Shown here piece after piece: positions 19,760-28,790 of a DNA stretch of 60,604 nucleotides. The stretch is from Bryobacterales bacterium. Lineage in GTDB: Bacteria; Acidobacteriota; Terriglobia; Bryobacterales; Bryobacteraceae. The position numbers and the translations under genes were made by a program. The stretch is taken from positions 1 through 60,604 of the forward strand of contig JAEUQF010000388.1 in assembly GCA_016789745.1 (NCBI GenBank). The letters are read 5' to 3'. The stretch's first letter is position 1; each line of letters starts with the position of its first letter. The notes under the pieces are model-generated. The model searched no databases. It saw nothing but the letters and a program-made list of their open reading frames with translations, and was not told where the DNA came from.

Positions 19760-21733
19760 ATGCTCCGCCTTGCCTTCCTGCTCGCCTGTGTTCTTTCCCT
19801 GGAGGCTGCCGATGACCGTGCCGCCGCCGAGTGGGCGATTCGCCACAACGGCCGCGTGCGCCTTGTCGGTTCTCCGGCCATCCTCGATTCGCTCGACCAA
19901 CTCCCCACCACGCCCTTCCGCCTCGAAGCCGTCGACCTCATCGGCACCACCATGGCACCGGATGAGTTCCCCAAACTCGCCGGCTGCACCGAACTGAAAG
20001 AACTGCTGCTGCCCGGGCCCAGTTTCAACCCCGCCGCCGGCAGCCGTCTGGACGCCAACGAAGAGTTCAAACACTTAGTAGGGCTGACCAAACTCGAAAA
20101 GCTCCACTTCTCCCTGCATTTCCTGACCAACATCAACGTGCAGGATAAAGGCCTCGCCTACCTCAAAGGCCTCACTAACCTCAAGGAACTGCGCCTCTCC
20201 CAAAGCCGCGTCAAGGGCGAAAGCCTGGCGCCGTTCGTCAACCTCGAAAAGCTGGATGTGAGTTACTCCACGTTTGCCGACGATGGCATGAAGCAGATCG
20301 AAGGCCTCAAGAAACTGCGCATCCTGGACGCCAAGGATACCCTCATCACCGATCGCGGCGCGGCCTCCCTCGCGCTGCTGCCCGACCTCGAAGAGGTCGA
20401 CCTTTACGGTGCCAAACTCACGGATTCCGGTGTGCGGTCCCTGGCCAACGCCCGCAAACTGCGGCGTCTGAATCTGCTCGGTTCCGCCATTACCGATGAG
20501 GGCGCCGAAGTGCTGGCAACGCTGCCTCTGCTCGAAGAACTTGTCCTCTACCGTTCGCAGATCAGCAACACCGGCCTCGCCAAGTTCGGCGCGCTAAAGA
20601 AACTCACCTACCTCGATCTCCGCTACACGCGGGTCTCCCGCGGCGGTGTGGAGGCCATCCGCAAAGCGCTCCCCAACGCACGCATCGACTTTCAGGAATC
20701 CACCCCCCAGATCGCATCCGCGGAAATCCGCAACAGCAAGCCCGCGGGCACCGGCCAGCAGGCGATCGCCGATTGGGTGAAGAAGATCGGCGGCCGCGCT
20801 GTATTCGCCGAAGGCGCGCTGCGGGAATTGGACTTGGCCCGCACGCCGGTCACCGATGCCCAACTGGCTTACCTCTCCACCCTCCCGGCGTTGAAGAACC
20901 TCAGTCTGGAGTCCACCGAGGCCGGCGACCTGGGCATGGCGACCATTGCCAAGCTCAAAACCCTGGAGCAACTGAACCTCAACCACACGCTCATCAGCGA
21001 TAAGGGTTTCGCTTCCTTGGCGGCCCTCACGCAACTGCGCCGCCTCACGCTGAACAATACGCAGATCTCTGGCGAAGGGCTGCCGGTATGGCCGCAGCTG
21101 GAGCAACTCGAAGTGGCCGGCACCCAACTCAGCGATAAGGGTCTGGTCCGGGTCGCGGCGCAACCGGCACTGCGGAGCCTGCGCGCTGGTTATACCAACC
21201 TCTCCGACGATGGTCTGCGTGCGCTCAAGCCGATGCAGCAGCTGCGCTCGCTCGACCTCACTGCCGTCGACCTCACCGATCCCGGCATGGAATATCTGGC
21301 CGCGCTCACCCAGCTCGAAGAACTCAACATCAGCTACGGCCGGTTCACCGAAAAAGGCTTTGCCCACCTGGCCGCGCTCACATCCCTGAAGCGCCTGGAA
21401 TCGGCCCGCACGCGACTCGCCGATGGGGCCGCCGGCACGCTCGTCAAGCTCACTTCCCTTCGCCGCCTCAACCTCGACTACACCAACCTCTCCGACAAAG
21501 CCATCGCCGAACTCCAGCCCGCGCTGAAGCAACTGGAAGAACTGCGGCTCGATACAGCCAATATCAGCGACCAGAGCCTGGACATTCTCGGCGCCATGGC
21601 CAGCCTGAAGTACCTGAACCTCTACCACACCACCGTCACCGAAAAAGGCTATCTCCAACTCAAGAAGGCTCTTCCGAATGCGCAAATCATTTTCGACCGT
21701 GAATCATCGCTTCCCACTCGCCGCAAGAGCTAG
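19760..21733 (+). CDS. Exported leucine-rich-repeat protein with two LRR arrays
   Basis: The 657-residue protein begins with a Sec signal (MLRLAFLLACVLSLEAADD). It contains about twenty leucine-rich repeats of 22-24 residues of the type L..L..L.L..T.I.D.G. There are two arrays, at about residues 55-310 and 355-650. Each is preceded by a similar cap: AAAEWAIRHNGRVRL near residue 25 and QAIADWVKKIGGRAVF near 335, so the protein looks like an internal duplication. The linker between them is short. LRR proteins of this type are thought to bind proteins; no enzyme domain is present. The gene overlaps the next LRR gene by 56 bp. Confidence 0.85.
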   Translation: MLRLAFLLACVLSLEAADDRAAAEWAIRHNGRVRLVGSPAILDSLDQLPTTPFRLEAVDLIGTTMAPDEFPKLAGCTELKELLLPGPSFNPAAGSRLDANEEFKHLVGLTKLEKLHFSLHFLTNINVQDKGLAYLKGLTNLKELRLSQSRVKGESLAPFVNLEKLDVSYSTFADDGMKQIEGLKKLRILDAKDTLITDRGAASLALLPDLEEVDLYGAKLTDSGVRSLANARKLRRLNLLGSAITDEGAEVLATLPLLEELVLYRSQISNTGLAKFGALKKLTYLDLRYTRVSRGGVEAIRKALPNARIDFQESTPQIASAEIRNSKPAGTGQQAIADWVKKIGGRAVFAEGALRELDLARTPVTDAQLAYLSTLPALKNLSLESTEAGDLGMATIAKLKTLEQLNLNHTLISDKGFASLAALTQLRRLTLNNTQISGEGLPVWPQLEQLEVAGTQLSDKGLVRVAAQPALRSLRAGYTNLSDDGLRALKPMQQLRSLDLTAVDLTDPGMEYLAALTQLEELNISYGRFTEKGFAHLAALTSLKRLESARTRLADGAAGTLVKLTSLRRLNLDYTNLSDKAIAELQPALKQLEELRLDTANISDQSLDILGAMASLKYLNLYHTTVTEKGYLQLKKALPNAQIIFDRESSLPTRRKS

Positions 21734-22682
21734 CCTGGGCCTCTGCGCCGCCGCGCTTGCTTTCGGCGCCATCGCCATTGACCAGTGGGCGCCCGCAGTG
21801 GGCGGCACCGTTACGCGCAACAATCAGGGCGGAGTCACCGGCCTCAGTTTCCGCAGCACCTGGATCGGCGATGACGACCTTACCCCGGTGGGCACCGTCA
21901 CTACCCTCAAGACGCTGGATCTGTCCCACACCCGCATCACCGATCTCGGCTTCCAGAAGTTGAAGAACCTGCCCGCTGTGGAGGAAGTCAACCTCTACTA
22001 CGCCGAACAAATCGGCGACGGTGCGCTGGTCATTATGAAGAACTGGAAGAACCTCAAGCGCGTCAATCTGCGTGGCACCAAAGTCACCGACCTCGGCGTG
22101 GCGCAACTGGCAGGCCACCCGTCGCTCGAATACATCGACGTGGGCTACTCCCTGTTCACCGACAACGGCTTCGAATCGCTCAGCTCCATTCCGAAGTTGA
22201 AAGGCATCGCCGTCGGCGGCAACAAGCTCACCGATGTCGGCCTTAACGTCATGCGTCTGGTGCCGGCGTTGGAAGTGCTCGACTTGGCCGGCGCCCAGCG
22301 TACCGACTCTGGCCTCTGGGCCGCCGTCATCACCGACAAAGGCCTACAGACCATCGGCCAGTTGAAGAACCTGAAAGAACTCAATCTGAAGGCCTCCAAG
22401 CTCACCGATGCGGGCATGCCGAATCTTTCCGCCTTGAGCGAACTGCGCGTGCTCAACATCGCCCAGACCAACCTCACGCCCGCCGGGCTGAAGGCGTTGG
22501 CCGCACTCCCGAAGCTGGAGAAACTCACACTGCACAAGTGCGACCGTATCGACGACGAGGCCGTAGCCGTGCTCAGCACCATGCGCAGCCTGAAGTGGCT
22601 CGACATCCAGGAGACTAAGATCACCCCCGAAGGCGCGGCGAAGATCGCCTCCGCCCTGCCAGCAGCGCGCCTCCAGAAGTAA
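21678..22682 (+). CDS. Leucine-rich-repeat protein, exported
   Basis: This 334-residue protein carries an N-terminal signal segment (LGLCAAALAFGAIA after an arginine-rich start) and about ten leucine-rich repeats (LKTLDLSHTRITDLGF type). The repeats are preceded by a cap (IDQWAPAVGGTVTRNNQGGVTG) like the two caps in the upstream gene. The start codon lies 56 bp inside the upstream gene in another frame, so signal-peptide coding overlaps the end of the neighbour. Translational coupling is likely. One repeat is irregular (AGAQRTDSGLWAAVITDKGL near residue 205). It is probably a paralogue of the upstream array. Confidence 0.82.
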   Translation: MRKSFSTVNHRFPLAARASLGLCAAALAFGAIAIDQWAPAVGGTVTRNNQGGVTGLSFRSTWIGDDDLTPVGTVTTLKTLDLSHTRITDLGFQKLKNLPAVEEVNLYYAEQIGDGALVIMKNWKNLKRVNLRGTKVTDLGVAQLAGHPSLEYIDVGYSLFTDNGFESLSSIPKLKGIAVGGNKLTDVGLNVMRLVPALEVLDLAGAQRTDSGLWAAVITDKGLQTIGQLKNLKELNLKASKLTDAGMPNLSALSELRVLNIAQTNLTPAGLKALAALPKLEKLTLHKCDRIDDEAVAVLSTMRSLKWLDIQETKITPEGAAKIASALPAARLQK

Positions 22683-22722
22683 GCCGCTCCGCCTCGTATC
22701 GATTAAGAAAACAAAGAGCTTA

Positions 22723-22750
22723 TCTGCGTTCATCTGCGTTCATCGGCGGC
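22723..22750. repeat. Short intergenic direct repeat of the TCTGCGTTCA type
   Basis: ATCTGCGTTC occurs twice in tandem, followed by a third partial copy (ATCGGCGG), inside the 218-bp gap between the LRR gene and acs. Similar TCTGCGTTCATCTGCG phrases recur in intergenic regions of many unrelated bacteria (recollection, not searched here). No gene is visible in this gap. Confidence 0.5.
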
Positions 22751-22900
22751 CCAGCAATGTTTTTCCGCAGCCTGCGGGGTCGGTCGGGGCGTCCCCGGTG
22801 GCGCGCCCCAAGCTCCACTCCAATCCCATCAACGGGACAAAATCGCGCCCACAGCTCCAACAACCCCTTCCCGGCTTGATACACTCGTACCTTCGTAGCT

Positions 22901-24835
<1,935 letters not shown>

Positions 24836-24850
24836 TCTCGAATCTTCCAG

Positions 24851-24890
24851 GCCGGTTGGTGCATCCACATAACAATGTCTACCAACCGGC
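24851..24890 (+). other. Hairpin enclosing the start codon of the DUF255 gene
   Basis: GCCGGTTGGT at 24851-24860 and ACCAACCGGC at 24881-24890 form a perfect 10-bp stem with a 20-nt loop. The loop contains the ATG at 24875 of the downstream gene. No U-tract follows, so it is not a standard terminator. It may affect translation of that gene. Confidence 0.5.
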
Positions 24891-26980
24891 TTGCCGCCGA
24901 GAAAAGCCCCTACCTGTTACAACACGCACACAACCCCGTGGATTGGTATCCCTGGGGCGAAGAGGCCTTCTCCAAAGCGCGCGCCGAAAATAAGCCTATC
25001 TTCCTGTCCATCGGCTACAGCACGTGCCACTGGTGCCACGTGATGGAGCGCGAAAGCTTCGAATCCGAGTCGATTGCCGAAGTCCTCAACGCTAACTTCG
25101 TGCCCGTGAAACTTGATCGTGAAGAGCGCCCCGATATCGACCGTATTTACATGACGTTTGTGCAAGCCACCACGGGCGGCGGCGGTTGGCCCATGTCCGT
25201 TTGGCTCACGCCGGAGCTGAAGCCCTTCTATGGCGGTACCTATTTTCCGCCGGAGAATCGCTGGGGCCGCCCCGGCTTCCGCACCATCCTGGAACACCTT
25301 GCCAACGCCTGGCGCGACGACCGGGCAAAGATCCTCGAAAGCGGCGACGACGTTACAAAGCAACTGGCGCAGATCACGGCTTCCAAAACGCCTGGCGCGC
25401 AGTTGGAGCCCCGCATCGCCGATACCTGCTACAACACCTTTCGCCGCACTTTCGACGCCCGCTATGGCGGCTTCGGCCAGGCGCCGAAGTTCCCGCGTCC
25501 CGTGCAGTTCGACTTCCTGTTCCGTTACGCACTGCACGCCCGCAACGACGAAGGCATTCAGATGGCCCTGGCAACGCTGGCCGAGATGTACCGCGGCGGC
25601 ATGTACGATCAACTCGGCGGCGGCTTCCATCGCTACTCGGTGGACGCGCAGTGGTTCGTGCCGCACTTCGAGAAGATGCTCTATGACCAGGGGCAACTGG
25701 GCGTCTCGTTTATCGAAGCCTTCCAGATTACCCAGGAGCCCTTCTTCTCCCAGGTGGCCCGCGAGACCCTCGATTATGTCCTCCGTGACATGCGCGAGGA
25801 ACGCGGCGGTTTCTATTCCGCCGAAGATGCCGACAGCATTGACCCGCTGAATCCGAAACATAAAGGCGAAGGCGCGTTTTATATCTGGCCGGCCACCGAG
25901 ATCGACGAGATCCTGGGCAAGCCCCTCGCCGACTGGTTCGCCTACCGCTACGGCGTGGAGCCCGCCGGCAACGTGGACGAGGATCCGCACAACGAGTTCA
26001 GTGGCCGCAACATCCTCTACCAGTCCCATAGCGAAGAGGAAACCGCGAAGGAGTTCGGCGTTTCCGAGAGTGACGTGCGGCTGGCGATGTCGATGGCTTC
26101 GGCGAAACTGCTGGAGCGCCGTTCTTCCACCCGCGTCCGTCCACACCTGGATGACAAAGTCCTCACCGCCTGGAACGGGCTGATGATCTCCGCCTTCGCC
26201 AAGGCCGGCCAGGCGCTCCAGGAGGCCCAGTATCGCGACGCTGCCGTGGGTGCCGCCACCTTCCTGCTGGAAACGATGGACGATCGGGCGCGCGGCATTC
26301 TGCTGCGGCGGTATCGCCAGGGCGAAGCCGCTATCGACGGCTTCCTGGATGACTACGCCTTCTTCATCCAGGCGCTGCTGGACGTCTACGAAGCCACCTT
26401 CGACCCGGCCTGGATCAACCACGCCGTCCGTCTGACCCGTCGCATGATCGACCTGTTCGAAGACAAAGAAAACGGCGGCTTCTACAGCACCGCAGGGAAC
26501 GATCCGTCGGTGCTGCTGCGGCTGAAGGACGATTACGATGGCGCCGAGCCCAGCGGTAACTCCGTCGCCGTGATGAGCCTGCTCCGGCTGGCTACCCTCA
26601 CCGGCGACGATTCCTTCCGTATCACCGCGCAACGGACGCTGGAATCCTTCGCCGGCAAGCTCTCCAGCCAGGCCATTGCGACACCGCTCATGGTGGCCGC
26701 CTATCTGCAGAGCCTCGCCAAGCCCGTGCAGATCGTGCTGGCTGGGGAACTCTCCGACGCCGGCCTCCAAGCGCTGCTGGCCGAGCGCTACAAGCGATTC
26801 CTGCCTAACGCCATCACCCTCGTGGTGACGAACGCGAATCGCGCGGAACTGGCCGCCTGGAATCCCATCCTTGCCACGATGAAACCCCTCGACGGCAAGG
26901 CCACCGCCTATGTTTGCGAGAACTTCGCCTGCCAGCTTCCGGTAACGGAGGTGGAGGCTTTCCGCAAGCTGCTAGAATAG
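24875..26980 (+). CDS. DUF255 thioredoxin-domain protein (YyaL/SPATA20 family)
   Basis: The 701-residue protein matches the YyaL family: N-terminal LAAEKSPYLLQHAHNPVDWYPW, then the thioredoxin-like motif Cys51-HWC-54 in STCHWCHVMERESF. A long alpha/alpha-barrel resembling N-acylglucosamine 2-epimerases and cellulases follows (GGGWPMSVWLTPELKPFYGG, PHFEKMLYDQGQL, and SAEDADS). The biochemical function of this widespread family is not settled. No signal peptide is present. The start codon sits in the loop of a 10-bp hairpin and lacks a Shine-Dalgarno sequence. The gene follows acs by 39 bp. Confidence 0.9.
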   Translation: MSTNRLAAEKSPYLLQHAHNPVDWYPWGEEAFSKARAENKPIFLSIGYSTCHWCHVMERESFESESIAEVLNANFVPVKLDREERPDIDRIYMTFVQATTGGGGWPMSVWLTPELKPFYGGTYFPPENRWGRPGFRTILEHLANAWRDDRAKILESGDDVTKQLAQITASKTPGAQLEPRIADTCYNTFRRTFDARYGGFGQAPKFPRPVQFDFLFRYALHARNDEGIQMALATLAEMYRGGMYDQLGGGFHRYSVDAQWFVPHFEKMLYDQGQLGVSFIEAFQITQEPFFSQVARETLDYVLRDMREERGGFYSAEDADSIDPLNPKHKGEGAFYIWPATEIDEILGKPLADWFAYRYGVEPAGNVDEDPHNEFSGRNILYQSHSEEETAKEFGVSESDVRLAMSMASAKLLERRSSTRVRPHLDDKVLTAWNGLMISAFAKAGQALQEAQYRDAAVGAATFLLETMDDRARGILLRRYRQGEAAIDGFLDDYAFFIQALLDVYEATFDPAWINHAVRLTRRMIDLFEDKENGGFYSTAGNDPSVLLRLKDDYDGAEPSGNSVAVMSLLRLATLTGDDSFRITAQRTLESFAGKLSSQAIATPLMVAAYLQSLAKPVQIVLAGELSDAGLQALLAERYKRFLPNAITLVVTNANRAELAAWNPILATMKPLDGKATAYVCENFACQLPVTEVEAFRKLLE

Positions 26981-27050
26981 CGGTTTTGAAGCTGTACCCC
27001 GCCCTTTTTTAACCTGGTTCAAATAGACAAGAGACAAGGAGACTGAAAAC

Positions 27051-27563
27051 ATGGAAAGACCCGGTGCGACTACTCTCAGAGGCAAGCCTTTCACCTTAGT
27101 GGGGCCTGCGTTGAAGGCCGGCGATCCGGCCCCTGAGTTCGAAACCGTCGACAACGGCCTGCAGCCGGTGACGCTTGCCAGCACGGGCCCCAGCATCCGC
27201 ATCTTCAGCGTGGTGCCCTCGCTCGATACGCCCGTGTGCGACGCCCAGACCAAGCGCTTCAACGAAGAAGCGGCCGCACTCCCTGGCGTCGATATCTACA
27301 CCGTCAGCATGGACCTGCCTTTCGCCCAGAAGCGCTGGTGCGGTGCCTTCGGCGTCGACAAGGTGAAGATGCTGTCCGATCACCGCGAAGGCTCCTTCGG
27401 CAGCAGCTACGGCACGCTCATCAAGGAACTGCGCATCGAAAGCCGCGCCATCTTCGTGGTCGACAAGGACAACGTGGTTCGCCACGCCGAGTATGTGTCG
27501 GAAGTGGCCGATCATCCCAACTATGAGACGGCGCTGTCGGTAGCGAAGTCGTTGGCCAGTTAA
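27051..27563 (+). CDS. tpx: Thiol peroxidase (atypical 2-Cys peroxiredoxin Tpx)
   Basis: Tpx reduces hydrogen and alkyl peroxides using thioredoxin. The 170-residue protein has the peroxidatic Cys63 in PSLDTPVCDAQ, with Thr60 in the usual place, and the resolving Cys97 in KRWCGAF. The spacing matches E. coli Tpx (Cys61/Cys95). A strong ribosome site (AAGGAG) precedes the ATG. It lies close to the thioredoxin-like DUF255 gene, but on a separate unit with 70 bp between. A stem-loop follows 13 bp after the stop. Confidence 0.95.
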   Translation: MERPGATTLRGKPFTLVGPALKAGDPAPEFETVDNGLQPVTLASTGPSIRIFSVVPSLDTPVCDAQTKRFNEEAAALPGVDIYTVSMDLPFAQKRWCGAFGVDKVKMLSDHREGSFGSSYGTLIKELRIESRAIFVVDKDNVVRHAEYVSEVADHPNYETALSVAKSLAS

Positions 27564-27575
27564 CTTCTCATAAAC

Positions 27576-27598
27576 GGGGCGGTTCCAACGGCCGCCCC
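27576..27598 (+). terminator. Candidate terminator hairpin after tpx
   Basis: GGGGCGG and CCGCCCC form a 7-bp GC stem with a 9-nt loop, 13 bp after the tpx stop. There is no T-run, so if it terminates transcription it may do so with Rho or for a convergent transcript. Confidence 0.4.
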
Positions 27599-27646
27599 TG
27601 ACTCCATTTGCCGGCTCCAATCGCCCCTCCTGCATCCCGCACCCCC

Positions 27647-28750
27647 TCACATCCCGGTCGATCGCGAATACCCGTCTGTCGTTGTCGGTAGCCGGAATGT
27701 CTTCGATCCCTTTATATCCTCCGTCATCTTCTCCGCGAAGGTCCGTGCCGCCGTTTCGTATGAGGGCGCGGGGTAGACGGCTCCGGGATTGGGTACCCAT
27801 TCCAGAATCGTGTACGTTCCCCCATCCTTGTAGTCGGCTCCGGCCGGTACCTTGATAAACTTATCCACCACCCACTCCTGCGTCATTTTGATCTTTGCCC
27901 ATGTCCGGGTAATTCGAAACGCCCCGCACACCGACTTGGCGGGAATGATATCGGTGGCCAGTTCCCGCCCGTAGAGGTTCTGCTGGATATCCATGATCCG
28001 AACCTGGTGCAGCGTCTCCTTCGGCGTCTCGCCAATCACTTCACTCTTTTCAAAATCCACCAGGCGGGACAATCCCTCGAGTGCGTCCAGCACCTGCCGG
28101 GCGTTCGTGTTGTACCCGCTCTCGACGAACACCATATAGATGTACGACTGCGACATCATGCGCTCCTTCGACGTAGGCAGTGGAAAGAGCGCCGCCACGT
28201 CGATCTCCGGGGTGACGCAGACTGCGGTATCCGGATCCAGGTCACCTGCGCGGGCCATTCCCGTGATGGGATCCCGAATCGGATCTTTAGCACCCGACAG
28301 CGAGTTGTTCTTCATCGTGAAATCGCGATACACCGGCTTGGCTCCCTTCCGCCTCTTTGTGAACCCGGTCGCGAAGATCAGTTCCGGCGGCCGGTCATCA
28401 CCTCGGAAGCACAGTCGATTCATCGTCACGGGCGCAAGCGAACCACCCACGCGGATCATGGGATAGGGAACGATTCCGCCCTTGCCCCACACCGATACCA
28501 GCCTCCCGATCGCCGGCGCGTACTTCTCCAGCCGGTTGTCGGTTGTCTTGCTGCAATGCTGCAGGGCCTGCGTCGCAGTCATCTTCTGCGGTGCGTTCAC
28601 GGTCCGCTCCAGGTGTTGGATCAGTCCCTTCAGGCTGCTGGTGGATGCGCGAAATGCCGGATTGATTGTTTTCAGGTCCTCAAGAAAGCCATTCAGGTGA
28701 TGTTTGGACATACGATCGGGTAGGCGGGACTTTCGCCTGCTATCGGTCAT
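27647..28750 (-). CDS. Putative ADP-ribosyltransferase-fold protein
   Basis: I do not recognise a named family for the full 367 residues, but the centre has the order of motifs of cholera/pertussis-type ADP-ribosyltransferases. Arg116 lies in CFRGDDRPPELIFATGF (compare RxDSRPPxEIxxxGF). The beta-strand motif is AVCVTPEIDVAALFP at about 176-190 (the STS-like position, here with VT). SYIYMVFVESG at about 202-212 resembles the strand before the active-site loop. Glu237 lies in SEVIGETPKETLHQVR, resembling the catalytic-glutamate strand followed by a P..I..V. turn. There is no signal peptide or membrane segment, and the 100-residue N-terminus and 110-residue C-terminus are unassigned. AGGAAG precedes the ATG; Met14 is an alternative start. 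Confidence 0.55.
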   Translation of the reverse strand: MTDSRRKSRLPDRMSKHHLNGFLEDLKTINPAFRASTSSLKGLIQHLERTVNAPQKMTATQALQHCSKTTDNRLEKYAPAIGRLVSVWGKGGIVPYPMIRVGGSLAPVTMNRLCFRGDDRPPELIFATGFTKRRKGAKPVYRDFTMKNNSLSGAKDPIRDPITGMARAGDLDPDTAVCVTPEIDVAALFPLPTSKERMMSQSYIYMVFVESGYNTNARQVLDALEGLSRLVDFEKSEVIGETPKETLHQVRIMDIQQNLYGRELATDIIPAKSVCGAFRITRTWAKIKMTQEWVVDKFIKVPAGADYKDGGTYTILEWVPNPGAVYPAPSYETAARTFAEKMTEDIKGSKTFRLPTTTDGYSRSTGM

Positions 28751-28790
28751 CTACTTCCTGCTCTTTCAGCGATTGTGGTAAAACCGCAAG

